Shown piece by piece: positions 44,794 to 53,772 of a stretch of DNA of 64,000 nucleotides (positions are counted from its first letter, which is position 1; each line of letters opens with the position of its first letter). Below the pieces are notes generated by a model. That model had not been told where the DNA came from. It saw nothing but the letters and a program-made list of their open reading frames with translations, and did no database searches. The position numbers were made by a program, and so were the translations under genes. Origin of the DNA: Veillonella dispar (GTDB taxonomy: Bacteria > Bacillota > Negativicutes > Veillonellales > Veillonellaceae); the NCBI RefSeq assembly GCF_900637515.1, contig NZ_LR134375.1, positions 703,952 to 767,951 of the forward strand, written 5' to 3'.

Positions 44794-47409
44794 ATGAAGG
44801 GTAATGAACTGCGTCAAGCATACTTGCAGTTTTTTGAAAGCAAAGGACATTTAAAATTAGATAGTTTTTCTCTTATTCCAGAAAACGATCCGTCTCTATT
44901 ATTGATCGGGGCAGGTATGGCGCCATTAAAGCCTTTCTTTACAGGTAAATTGGTACCTCCTTGTCATCGTATTACAACAAGCCAAAAATGTATGCGTACT
45001 GGTGACCTTGAAAACGTAGGCCGCACAGCTCGTCACCATACATTCTTTGAAATGCTTGGTAACTTCTCCTTCGGTGATTACTTCAAAAAAGAAGCGATTC
45101 ACTGGGCATGGGAGTTCTTAACTGAAGTTATTAAACTCGACAAAAATAGATTATATGTAACTGTATATCCGGATGACCAAGAAGCATATGATACATGGCA
45201 CAACGACTGTGGCGTAGAAGAAAGTCACATTACACGCCTTGAAGATAACTTCTGGGAAATTGGTGAAGGCCCATGCGGTCCTGATAGTGAAATCTTCTTC
45301 GATCAAGGTCCTGAACATGGTTGTGATGATCCTAACTGTGCACCAGGTTGTGACTGCGACCGTTACCTCGAAATCTGGAACTTAGTATTCACACAATTCA
45401 ATAAAATGCCAGATGGTTCCTACGAACCATTGCAACATAAAAACATCGATACTGGCGCTGGTCTTGAACGATTGGCTTCCGTATTACAAGGTTGTAAAAC
45501 AAACTTTGAAACTGATTTGATTTACCCAATCATCGAAGCGACTGCAAAACGCGCTGGTGTTACATATAACGAAGATCCAAATACAGATGTTTCTTTGAAG
45601 GTTATTGCTGACCACGCTCGTGCTGTTACTGCATTGATCTCTGATGGCGTATTGCCATCCAACGAAGGTCGTGGTTACGTATTACGTCGTATTTTACGTC
45701 GTGCTGTACGTCATGGCCGTTTGCTTGGTATTGAAAGCATCTTCTTAACACCACTTATTGATGTAGTCGTAGACATTCTTGGCCCTGGTATTAAATCCAT
45801 CGCAGAAAAACAAGACTTCGTTAAACGTGTTGTACAAAATGAAGAAGAACGCTTCAACCAAACATTGGAACAAGGTCTTGAGTTATTAAACTCCTTGATT
45901 GATACACTTGCTGCTGAAAAAGCAACTGTAGTGCCTGGTACAGAAGTATTCAAATTATATGATACATACGGATTCCCTTGGGAATTAACAGAAGAAATTG
46001 CTTCTGAACGCGGCTTTACAATCGACCATGAAGGTTTTGAAGCAGCTATGAAGGAACAACGTGAACGCGCTCGTGAAGCTCGTGTAAAAGAAGATGCTAA
46101 GGTAGCAACACCTGACATCACATTCTTGAAAGACGAAGAGCTTCTTGAAGATGAAGCTGTAACTGCTTCTTCCGTATTAATGATCGGCAAAGGCTCTGAA
46201 CGTTTGCAAACAGCTGCTGATGGCGATGAAATTACTGTTATCGTGCGCACCACACCATTCCACGCTGAAGGGGGCGGTCAATTAGGTGATACAGGCTTTA
46301 TCGTTGGCCCAATGGGTAAGGTAGAGGTTCATAATACAAAACGTTTACCTGAAGGCACTGTATACCATATCGGTACTGTTGTGGAAGGTTCCATTTCCGA
46401 AGGCGATGATGTAACGCTTGAAGTAGATACAAATCGCCGTGCTGCTATGGCTCGTAACCATACAGCAACACATTTGTTACATGCAGCATTGAAAAAGGTT
46501 CTAGGCGAGCATGTTAACCAAGCAGGTTCCTTAGTAACTCCAGATTACTTGCGTTTTGACTTCACTCACTTCTCTCCTGTAACACAAGAGGAACTTGATC
46601 AAATTGAAGCTCTTGTAAATGAAGAGATTTTAAAAGCTACAGATTTAGCTATTGCTGAAATGTCTATGGACGAAGCAAAAGCTAAAGGTGCGATGGCACT
46701 CTTTGGCGATAAATATGGTGATGTAGTTCGCGTTGTAGAGGTTCCTGGTTTCTCCGTTGAATTATGTGGCGGTTCTCATGTAGGCAATACAGCTTTCATT
46801 AGTTCCTTCCGCTTAACATCTGAAGCGGGTATCGGCTCTGGTGTACGTCGTATTGAAGCAATTACAGGTCGCGCAGCTCTAAATGCAGCAAAACATGATC
46901 GCTTGACTATCGAACGCATGGCAGGCGAACTTAAAACTAAAGCACCTCAAGTAGAAGAACGTTTACATCAAGTATTGGCAGAAGCAAAAGAAACTGCTAA
47001 AGAATTAGAACAAATTCGCAAAGAGGTTTCTGCAGCTGGTGCGGCAGATATCATTGCTGGTAAGGTAATGATTGGCGATGTAGCATTTGTAGCGGCTGCT
47101 GTAAAAGCATCCTCTATCGATGAATTACGTGACTTAGCGGATATGGGCCTTGATCAATTAAATGGCTCTGGCGTAGTCCTCGTAGGTGCTGCTATGGGTG
47201 ACGATAAGGTTAACTTTGTATGTAAAGTATCTAAAGACGTTGTTGCTAAAGGTGCAAAAGCTGGTAATATCGTAAAAGCAGCAGCTCAAGTAGCTGGTGG
47301 TAATGGCGGTGGCCGTCCAGATATGGCTCAAGCAGGCGGTAAGGAACCAGCTAAATTGGCGGAAGCATTAAAAGCTGGTGGTGAAGCTTTAACATCTATG
47401 TTACAATAG
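44794..47409 (+). CDS. alaS: Alanine--tRNA ligase
   Basis: Class II synthetase of 871 residues with all usual parts. The catalytic N-terminus (LRQAYLQFFESKGH) contains TARHHTFFEMLGNFSFGDYFK. The editing domain has the zinc-binding HTATHLLHAAL and CGGSHV. The C-terminal C-Ala/oligomerisation domain ends GGGRPDMAQAGG. The insertion CDDPNCAPGCDCDRY is a small Cys-rich zinc knot common in Firmicutes. AGGAGGAATA precedes ATG 44794. No T-box is visible upstream. Confidence 0.98.
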   Translation: MKGNELRQAYLQFFESKGHLKLDSFSLIPENDPSLLLIGAGMAPLKPFFTGKLVPPCHRITTSQKCMRTGDLENVGRTARHHTFFEMLGNFSFGDYFKKEAIHWAWEFLTEVIKLDKNRLYVTVYPDDQEAYDTWHNDCGVEESHITRLEDNFWEIGEGPCGPDSEIFFDQGPEHGCDDPNCAPGCDCDRYLEIWNLVFTQFNKMPDGSYEPLQHKNIDTGAGLERLASVLQGCKTNFETDLIYPIIEATAKRAGVTYNEDPNTDVSLKVIADHARAVTALISDGVLPSNEGRGYVLRRILRRAVRHGRLLGIESIFLTPLIDVVVDILGPGIKSIAEKQDFVKRVVQNEEERFNQTLEQGLELLNSLIDTLAAEKATVVPGTEVFKLYDTYGFPWELTEEIASERGFTIDHEGFEAAMKEQRERAREARVKEDAKVATPDITFLKDEELLEDEAVTASSVLMIGKGSERLQTAADGDEITVIVRTTPFHAEGGGQLGDTGFIVGPMGKVEVHNTKRLPEGTVYHIGTVVEGSISEGDDVTLEVDTNRRAAMARNHTATHLLHAALKKVLGEHVNQAGSLVTPDYLRFDFTHFSPVTQEELDQIEALVNEEILKATDLAIAEMSMDEAKAKGAMALFGDKYGDVVRVVEVPGFSVELCGGSHVGNTAFISSFRLTSEAGIGSGVRRIEAITGRAALNAAKHDRLTIERMAGELKTKAPQVEERLHQVLAEAKETAKELEQIRKEVSAAGAADIIAGKVMIGDVAFVAAAVKASSIDELRDLADMGLDQLNGSGVVLVGAAMGDDKVNFVCKVSKDVVAKGAKAGNIVKAAAQVAGGNGGGRPDMAQAGGKEPAKLAEALKAGGEALTSMLQ

Positions 47410-47563
47410 ACATATAATTTTATAATTATACTTGTATCTGTTATAGAAAAATTTTATGATGCATAAAAAGTTACTGACTTTGTACCTTTAATTCAAGTAT
47501 AATAGTAGGCGAGGTTTCACTTTTACAGTGAAACCTGCCAATGTAATAAAAAGGAGGGATACG

Positions 47564-47824
47564 ATGAAGGTTTCTGATGAAACTATGTTATTCCGTAAAG
47601 TAGACGATGAACCGATGACAGCTGAAGAGGTTCTTACTCGTGTTTATCAATCTATTCAAGAAAAAGGTTACAATCCAATCAATCAAATCTTAGGGTATCT
47701 TATTTCTGGAGATCCAGCGTACATTACAAGTTATAATAATGCACGTTCTGATATCCGTCGTTTAGAGCGGGATGACTTGATTGAGGAATTGTTGAAAGAA
47801 TACGCAAAGGCAAAACAACTATAA
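47564..47824 (+). CDS. ireB: IreB-family regulatory phosphoprotein (UPF0297)
   Basis: An 86-residue protein, [24 protein letters not shown]... with the [22 protein letters not shown] core of IreB/YrzL. In enterococci IreB is phosphorylated by the Ser/Thr kinase IreK and modulates cephalosporin tolerance; the role here is inferred from the family. AAGGAGGGA lies 4 bases before ATG 47564. It overlaps ruvX by one base in the conserved alaS-ireB-ruvX-yrzB order. Confidence 0.92.
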   Translation: MKVSDETMLFRKVDDEPMTAEEVLTRVYQSIQEKGYNPINQILGYLISGDPAYITSYNNARSDIRRLERDDLIEELLKEYAKAKQL

Positions 47825-48243
47825 TGAGAATTATGTCATTAGATGTGGGCAGCCGTACTATCGGTATTGCCTGTAGTGATGCACTGCTCATGACAGCACA
47901 AGGTATTGAAACCATTCGTAGAACATCTCTTGAAAAAGATTTTAATCGCTTACAAGAACTCATTGCTGAATATGAAGTACATGAGCTTGTAGTAGGTATG
48001 CCGAAGAATATGAATGGTACAAAAGGTGAACGAGCTGAAAAGACTGAAGAATTCGTTGAAAAGATGAAAGAAGTCATCGATTTACCTGTTTCATATTGGG
48101 ATGAGCGGTTATCTACGGTTATGGCTGAACGCCAACTCATTGCAGCTGACGTAAGTCGTAAAAAGCGTAAATCCGTTATTGATAAAATGGCAGCGGTTGT
48201 AATTTTGCAAGGATACTTAGATCGCTTGCAGTTCAATAAATAA
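47824..48243 (+). CDS. ruvX: Putative pre-16S rRNA nuclease / RuvX-YqgF family
   Basis: A 139-residue RNase H-like fold protein. [13 protein letters not shown] holds the first catalytic Asp, [16 protein letters not shown] the middle, and [15 protein letters not shown] the Glu/Asp end motif. It is described as a pre-16S rRNA 5'-end nuclease and earlier as a Holliday-junction resolvase-like protein. Start overlaps the ireB stop by one base. yrzB follows after 28 bases. Confidence 0.93.
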   Translation: MRIMSLDVGSRTIGIACSDALLMTAQGIETIRRTSLEKDFNRLQELIAEYEVHELVVGMPKNMNGTKGERAEKTEEFVEKMKEVIDLPVSYWDERLSTVMAERQLIAADVSRKKRKSVIDKMAAVVILQGYLDRLQFNK

Positions 48244-48271
48244 ATCTTTTTTTCCACAAGGAGGGTTTCCA

Positions 48272-48568
48272 ATGGTTGACCAAAACTTTGAAGGTGAAGT
48301 GTATTATTTAGAATTCGAAGACGAAAACGGCAATAAACAATACTTCACAGAAGATGTTGTTCTAAACCATGAAGGTCGTGAGTATGCAGTTCTTGTACAT
48401 GTACAAGACGAAGAGGCAGACCACGAAGGTCAAGATGACACATATATGATCTTGGCTAGCATCGAAAAAAATGAAGAAGGCGTAGAAGTATACGTACCTT
48501 TAGATGAAGAAGATGAAGTTTTTGAGACTCTAGTAAAATTGTATGAAGAAATGGAAGATGGCGAGTAG
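48272..48568 (+). CDS. DUF1292 protein (YrzB-like)
   Basis: A 98-residue very acidic protein (EFEDENGNKQYF, DEEADHEGQDDTYMIL, PLDEEDEVFETLVKLYEEMED) of the DUF1292 family, function unknown. It belongs to the conserved alaS-ireB-ruvX-yrzB group. The ATG follows AAGGAGGG, and a terminator follows the gene. Confidence 0.88.
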   Translation: MVDQNFEGEVYYLEFEDENGNKQYFTEDVVLNHEGREYAVLVHVQDEEADHEGQDDTYMILASIEKNEEGVEVYVPLDEEDEVFETLVKLYEEMEDGE

Positions 48569-48586
48569 TTGTTTTCTTTATAAATC

Positions 48587-48619
48587 TAGCGTGTTGTCTT
48601 TGGGCAATACGCTATTTTT
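48587..48619 (+). terminator. Terminator after the DUF1292 gene
   Basis: TAGCGTGTTG pairs with CAATACGCTA (one G-U), then TTTTTATTT. Confidence 0.92.
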
Positions 48620-48738
48620 ATTTGTTATATATTAAGATGCCCATAATATGATAATGTCCTTTTATATAGGGGAAATATGGACTTTATGGTATAATAAGAT
48701 GATAAATACTGTTATGTTACTGAAAGGAACTCGACGTC

Positions 48739-50145
48739 GTGAGAAAAGCCTTAAGATATATTTTAATCCTTATTATTGTAGGCGTATTAATCATCGCAGG
48801 TGGTTTGGGAGCGATTTATTTAGTGCCAAACACCTTTGCTCAAGATGATGGTACACAAGTTCTTGTCATCGAAAAAGGGCAGACTGGCACTGAAATTGCA
48901 GACATGCTCTATGAACGAGGTCTTATTCGTTCCACACAAGGCTTTAAGCTTTGGTTATATTTGAGCGGTACCAATGATAAACTTCAAACTGGTCACTATC
49001 AAATTCCTAACAAGGTAACTGTGCGAGAACTCATTTCTTTATTACAAGAAGGTCATGTAGAATCTATTCGTGTTACAATTCCTGAAGGATACACAGTTGG
49101 TGATATAGCTATCGTTCTTGAAAAAAATCAAATTATGAAGGCAAAGGATTTCTTAGCAGAAGCAAAGACCTTTGTACCATATCCATATATGAAAGGTACA
49201 AGACCTGCTACATATCCGGTAGAGGGCTTCTTATTCCCAAGTACTTATGAAATTCCAGTAGGTGCAACGCCACGTGAAGTGATTCAAATGATGGCTGATG
49301 AAATGAATCGTTACCTCACACCGGCTGTGAAGAAACAAATTCAAGCTCAACACATGAGTATTCATGACTTTGTAACATTGGCATCCATTGTTGAACGTGA
49401 ATCTTTATTTGATGCGGATCGTCCAACAATTGCAGGGGTATTTAAAAAACGGTTAGCCCATGGTATTCCATTGCAATCTGATGCGACAATTTCCTATGTA
49501 CTTGGTTATGCAAAAGAAGATGTAACTATTGGTGATACGCAATTACAAAGCCCGTATAATACATACGTATCTAAAGGCTTGCCACCAGGACCAATTGCGA
49601 ACCCTGGTAAAAAAGCATTAGATGCAGTCTTGCATTCTGAAGATACAGAGTATTTATACTTTGTAGCAGATAAAGATGGACATAACCACTTCTCTAAAAC
49701 ATATGAAGAACATTTAGCGGAAGTTCATAAAATCTATGGTAATGATACGGCTACATCCTCTAATACAGAGGCCGCAGTACAAGCAGGTCCTAACTATGAC
49801 GTGGCTGTGGCAACGACAGAGCCTAACTACAATTACAGCTCTGAAGAAGCGGTGGAAGCAGATTCTCAATATGTTAATGTGGAACCTACGTACAAATATA
49901 CACCAACAACGGTTCCAGCTGCTGAAATTCCAGCACCAACACCAGCTCCACAAGCACCAGCTCAATCTGCACCAGCAACTCAATCATCTAGTTCTAACTC
50001 TTATGTGCCAACTACAACACCTGCTCCAGAATCTATGCAAAATGTTGTACCAAGTACACAACAAGAACCTCATATTGAAGTAAAGCCAGCTGAATCTGTG
50101 GATCGTTCTACGTTGGTAGTTCCTAGTGGTAATAGCAATAAATAA
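48739..50145 (+). CDS. mltG: Endolytic transglycosylase MltG with long C-terminal extension
   Basis: A membrane-anchored lytic transglycosylase that cuts nascent peptidoglycan glycan strands. Of 468 residues, an N-terminal membrane helix (about 7-29) is followed by a LysM-like region and the YceG/MltG domain. The catalytic Glu is near residue 219 in SIVERES, followed by the conserved LQSDATISYVLG and LPPGPIANPG. The last 125 or so residues (from about 340) are Pro/Thr/Ser/Ala-rich, including APTPAPQAPAQSAPATQSSSS, and are absent from typical MltG of about 340 residues. GTG start with AAAGGAA upstream. trmR follows. Confidence 0.93.
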   Translation: MRKALRYILILIIVGVLIIAGGLGAIYLVPNTFAQDDGTQVLVIEKGQTGTEIADMLYERGLIRSTQGFKLWLYLSGTNDKLQTGHYQIPNKVTVRELISLLQEGHVESIRVTIPEGYTVGDIAIVLEKNQIMKAKDFLAEAKTFVPYPYMKGTRPATYPVEGFLFPSTYEIPVGATPREVIQMMADEMNRYLTPAVKKQIQAQHMSIHDFVTLASIVERESLFDADRPTIAGVFKKRLAHGIPLQSDATISYVLGYAKEDVTIGDTQLQSPYNTYVSKGLPPGPIANPGKKALDAVLHSEDTEYLYFVADKDGHNHFSKTYEEHLAEVHKIYGNDTATSSNTEAAVQAGPNYDVAVATTEPNYNYSSEEAVEADSQYVNVEPTYKYTPTTVPAAEIPAPTPAPQAPAQSAPATQSSSSNSYVPTTTPAPESMQNVVPSTQQEPHIEVKPAESVDRSTLVVPSGNSNK

Positions 50146-50168
50146 TGTAGGAGATTGAATCTACTTTC

Positions 50169-50777
50169 ATGACATTAAATGATATTTTAAATGAACAGCG
50201 TATTTACGCGATGATTAATGATGTACCGATTCTACGAGAATCTGAGGTTCATCTCTTTGAAGAATTAATAGGTTTGTACCGGCCCACCTCTGTGTTAGAG
50301 GTGGGCACCGCCATTGGTTACTCTGCTTTGTTGATGGCTCCGCTACTCGACGAAGAGGAGGGACATATTACATCTATTGAACTAGATGATGTGCGTTACG
50401 AAATGGCGAAATATTATATTAACCAATCTGATTATGCCGATACAATTACATTGCTGAAAGGCGATGCGTCTCAAGTCTTAACGGAACTCACCGGTGAATA
50501 TGATCTAGTATTTTTAGATGGTCCCAAAGGACAATATCTTAAACAATTAGAACTCATTTTGCCTCATGTGAAAGAAGGAGGCGTTATCCTCGCAGACAAT
50601 GTACTTTTTAGAGGTTATGTAAGAGGCGATAAGGAGCCGCCAAAACGGTTTAAGACTATCGTAAAACGGTTAAAAGAATACTTAACGTATGTTGAAAATA
50701 AAGAATTGTTTAACACCACCATCTATCCAATGGGGGATGGTATGAGTGTGAGTGTGTGGAAAGGGCACAACAAATAA
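50169..50777 (+). CDS. trmR: tRNA 5-hydroxyuridine methyltransferase TrmR (O-methyltransferase)
   Basis: A 202-residue class I SAM O-methyltransferase (Methyltransf_3 type). VLEVGTAIGYSALLMA binds SAM, ITSIELDD and KGDASQVL follow, and DLVFLDGPKGQYLKQLE holds the metal-binding Asp, with ILADNVLFRG after. In Bacillus TrmR (YrrM) makes mo5U at the tRNA wobble base. The adjacent U32-family trhP gene supports this specific call over a generic catechol-type enzyme. Its stop overlaps the next start by one base. Confidence 0.88.
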   Translation: MTLNDILNEQRIYAMINDVPILRESEVHLFEELIGLYRPTSVLEVGTAIGYSALLMAPLLDEEEGHITSIELDDVRYEMAKYYINQSDYADTITLLKGDASQVLTELTGEYDLVFLDGPKGQYLKQLELILPHVKEGGVILADNVLFRGYVRGDKEPPKRFKTIVKRLKEYLTYVENKELFNTTIYPMGDGMSVSVWKGHNK

Positions 50778-52018
50778 TGGCAGAACATTTTATGGAATTG
50801 CTTTGTCCAGCCGGTAATATGGACAAGCTTAAAATGGCTATTCGCTACGGTGCGGATGCTGTATATTGTGCAGGCAAACGTTTTGGCTTGCGCGCAGGTA
50901 ACTCTAATTTCTCCGACGAGGAATTAAAGGAAGCTGTAGAATTCGTACATGCGCATGGTAAAAAAATCCATGTAACATGTAATATCATTCCTCATAATGA
51001 GGACTTTGAAGGTTTAGAGGATTATTTGAAATTCCTTGAAAGTATCGGTGTTGATGCAATCATCGTTGCTGACATGGGTATTTTCAGCCTTGCTAAACGC
51101 GTGGCTCCAGGCCTTGAACTTCACGTAAGTACACAAGCATCTACTACAAACTGGCACACAGTTCAAATGTGGAAAGAATTGGGTGCTACACGTGTAGTAG
51201 CAGCTCGTGAAGTGTCTTTGGCTGACCTTAAAGAAATGAAGGACAATGTAGACATCGAAATCGAATCCTTCGTACATGGCTCCATGTGTATTTCTTACTC
51301 TGGTCGTTGTCTATTGTCTAACTACATGACAGGCAATCGTGATGCGAACCGCGGTCAATGTTCTCAATCTTGCCGTTGGAAATATTCCCTTGTTGAATCC
51401 AACCGACCTGGTGAATATTATCCAATTGAAGAAGATGAACATGGCACATATATCTTTAACTCTAAAGACTTGTGCTTGATTCACCGCATTCCTGATTTAT
51501 ATGAAGCTGGTATTGATAGCCTTAAAATTGAAGGCCGTATGAAATCCGTTCACTATTGTGCAACAGTAGCAAAGGTATACCGTACAGCTATCGATACATA
51601 TCTTAAAGAAGGTAAAGACTGGTATGTTCGTCCAGAATGGATTGCAGAATTAGAAAAGATTTCTCACCGTCCATATACAGATGGTTTTGCAGAAGGCCGT
51701 CCTGACGAAACTGCTCAAAACTATGGTAAATCTACAAATACGCAAAGCCATGATTTCATCGGTTTAGTTTTGGGTTATAACGAAGAAGAAAAATACGTTG
51801 ATCTTGAACAACGTAATAACTTTAAGGTAGGCGATAAAGTAGAATTCTGCCAACCTAAGGGTGAGCTTGTTGAGACTGTAATTGAAAAAATGACAGATGA
51901 AGATGGTAACCCAATCGATGTAGCACCACATGCTCAAATGAAAGTGCGCATTTACATGGATACACCACTTGAACCATATTCCATGATGCGTCGTGAGTGC
52001 AAACCTAAAGCGGAGTAA
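50777..52018 (+). CDS. trhP: Peptidase U32-family tRNA hydroxylation protein TrhP
   Basis: A 413-residue U32-family protein: FMELLCPAGNMDKLKMAIRYGADAVYCAG, then the cysteine block HGSMCISYSGRCLLSNYMTG...RGQCSQSCRW and LKIEGRMKS. This family includes TrhP/YegQ, which forms 5-hydroxyuridine at tRNA position 34 using prephenate, upstream of TrmR. Bacillus has two such genes (yrrN, yrrO); only one is seen here. ATG 50777 overlaps trmR's stop; a GTG at 50756 is rejected. Confidence 0.9.
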   Translation: MAEHFMELLCPAGNMDKLKMAIRYGADAVYCAGKRFGLRAGNSNFSDEELKEAVEFVHAHGKKIHVTCNIIPHNEDFEGLEDYLKFLESIGVDAIIVADMGIFSLAKRVAPGLELHVSTQASTTNWHTVQMWKELGATRVVAAREVSLADLKEMKDNVDIEIESFVHGSMCISYSGRCLLSNYMTGNRDANRGQCSQSCRWKYSLVESNRPGEYYPIEEDEHGTYIFNSKDLCLIHRIPDLYEAGIDSLKIEGRMKSVHYCATVAKVYRTAIDTYLKEGKDWYVRPEWIAELEKISHRPYTDGFAEGRPDETAQNYGKSTNTQSHDFIGLVLGYNEEEKYVDLEQRNNFKVGDKVEFCQPKGELVETVIEKMTDEDGNPIDVAPHAQMKVRIYMDTPLEPYSMMRRECKPKAE

Positions 52019-52020
52019 TT

Positions 52021-52296
52021 ATGCGTGGTACACCATTAGAACCGAGTAAATCTATCGGTGCATTTCCCGATGTACCAGATTTAGAGACCTCTGGAGAAGA
52101 GGCGTATGTGTTCTTTCATCTTGAGCCGAAGCATACAAACTATATCAATCGCATCATTGAAGGCTATGAATACTTAGGTGTTATGACCTCTGTAGATACG
52201 AGTGGTCGGTGCATGTTGCGCTGCACACCATCTACAAAACCATTAGCTATTGAAGTATTAACTAGCTTATCTGATTATGTCACTATAGAGAAATGA
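52021..52296 (+). CDS. DUF4911 domain protein
   Basis: A 91-residue protein with the DUF4911 pattern (FFHLEPKHTNYINRIIEGYEYLGVMTSVD, then GRCMLRCTPS). Function unknown. It starts 2 bases after trhP and may be part of the same unit; a role in tRNA modification would be a guess from position only. Confidence 0.78.
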   Translation: MRGTPLEPSKSIGAFPDVPDLETSGEEAYVFFHLEPKHTNYINRIIEGYEYLGVMTSVDTSGRCMLRCTPSTKPLAIEVLTSLSDYVTIEK

Positions 52297-52306
52297 GAGT
52301 ATATCT

Positions 52307-53296
52307 ATGAAACAATCTATTTTGAAACGTGCATTATTAACAGCTTGCCTTAGTGTATCTATGGCTGGCGTAGCTATGGCGGGCCCAGTAGGTCCTGTTA
52401 TCATTCCTCAAGCAGGGGATGTAGTAGTCATCAATCATGGTCCTGATATGACTTTCACAGGCAATATTAACTTTGATGTGGAAAGTCAAACTAATAACAA
52501 CTTACAAATTGGTTCCACTGTGATTCCTAATGTGGTATACGGTGCTGCTTTCAACAAAACGGGTGCTCCAGATACAATTATCCCAGCTCAAACTTACGTG
52601 TATGTAGGTACAAAAGATGGAGCGAATGCTTTTACAGAAGCTAGTGATGCAGATAAAAAAGGTGCTAATTGGAATGTAGAAACATTGAAGAAAACTAAGT
52701 CTGGCGATGTACAATTGGCAAGCCGTGGCATTCCTGAAAAGCCATTGGCAAACCAAGTAGCTACTATTAAAGACTCCATTATGCTTAGCGCTGTAGATCT
52801 CAGTACAACAGAGGTAGGCCGCAATAGCAAGGGCGTTCTATATATGACAGTTCCTAAGGAATTGAAATTAACTGCGGATACAGGTATTCCTGAAGACGTA
52901 CGGGAAACAATGCCAGCTATGTTCCGTGGTAAAATGGGTGACTCCCTCATGGTAAACCTTATGCCTCTAAATAATGACGAAAAACAACAATTAGCGGCAA
53001 ACCCACACAATGCTAATGCAATCGTATTTAACCGTGGCATGAGCATGGCTAAAATGATTGGTTCCTCTGCACGTACAAGCAAAGTGTACACATACATGAA
53101 AGACCACTATTTGAACCTCGTTATTGTAGCAAAAGATTACGATGATAATGGTGCTCGTGGTAGCGGTGTTATGATGGTGTCTAAACAAGATAACTCTAAT
53201 GATGTACTCTTAACACTCTACAAAGGCCCAGATCTTTCTAATAGCAAATTAGAAAAAGTAATTGGTGCCATGTTGTCTACAAACTTCAAACGCTAA
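52307..53296 (+). CDS. Secreted protein of unknown function (signal peptide)
   Basis: A 329-residue protein with a clear Sec signal peptide (MKQSILKRALLTACLSVSMAGVAMA, cleavage near residue 25). The mature part starts GPVGPVIIPQAGDVVVINHG and is largely beta-prone and Asn/Thr-rich, with no cysteines. I recognise no domain. The C-terminal 40 residues (SNDVLLTLYKGPDLSNSKLEKVIGAMLSTNFKR) are the most helix-like. It lies after DUF4911 and ends at a terminator. It is likely periplasmic or surface-exposed in a diderm host. Confidence 0.8.
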   Translation: MKQSILKRALLTACLSVSMAGVAMAGPVGPVIIPQAGDVVVINHGPDMTFTGNINFDVESQTNNNLQIGSTVIPNVVYGAAFNKTGAPDTIIPAQTYVYVGTKDGANAFTEASDADKKGANWNVETLKKTKSGDVQLASRGIPEKPLANQVATIKDSIMLSAVDLSTTEVGRNSKGVLYMTVPKELKLTADTGIPEDVRETMPAMFRGKMGDSLMVNLMPLNNDEKQQLAANPHNANAIVFNRGMSMAKMIGSSARTSKVYTYMKDHYLNLVIVAKDYDDNGARGSGVMMVSKQDNSNDVLLTLYKGPDLSNSKLEKVIGAMLSTNFKR

Positions 53297-53334
53297 TAGA
53301 TCTAACAAAATCTTCAAAGTTTAATAGATCTTAC

Positions 53335-53368
53335 AAAACGGCTCGGTATACGGGCCGTTTTCTTTTTG
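53335..53368 (+). terminator. Terminator before the thrS T-box
   Basis: AAAACGGCTCG pairs with CGGGCCGTTTT (one G-U), with a CTTTTTG tail. Confidence 0.92.
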
Positions 53369-53469
53369 TTTTAGGAGATAAGGGCGTTATGTTGAATTTA
53401 TAGAATTTATGAAATTTACTATTGAACCGTATTGAATTTTTTAATTCCCTGTGATACTATAATCTAGTA

Positions 53470-53725
53470 AAAGTTATGCAAAGGACATGATTCTCATATC
53501 CCTGTGTACCAGAGAGAGGCTGATGCTGGAAATGCCTTACACATATATCAGAGTTACCCCCTTTAAACTGATTTGTCGAACCTAAGTAGGCAAATACGGC
53601 CGCCACCGTTATCGGGCTTAATGAAGTGAATTAACTATACACATATATTCGTATAGGTAGTTAACTAGGGTGGAACCGCGAATGATCTTCGTCCCTTGTT
53701 TTGTAGGGATAGAGGGTCTTTTTTT
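53470..53725 (+). promoter_or_regulatory. T-box riboswitch of thrS
   Basis: tRNA-sensing leader. The 5' part contains AGAGAGGCTGATGCTGGAAATG, the stem I pattern. A possible threonine specifier ACC sits at 53556-53558 (AGTTACCCCC). The T-box consensus AGGGTGGAACCGCG is at about 53667-53680, next to the terminator/antiterminator pair that ends with TTTTTTT (about 53720). A TATAAT lies at 53458-53463 just upstream. Uncharged tRNA-Thr should allow thrS transcription. Confidence 0.92.
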
Positions 53726-53772
53726 ATTACAAAAATCCAGTCTATCCTAGATAATAATTGGAGGAAATTAAA

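Noticed and set aside
45711-46253. 180-codon minus-strand frame inside alaS
   Set aside because: Ser/Thr-rich shadow of the alaS codon pattern; no ribosome site or promoter.
49736-50083. 115-codon plus-strand frame overlapping the mltG tail
   Set aside because: Gln/His-rich frame arises from the low-complexity Pro/Thr codons of mltG in another frame; no ribosome site.
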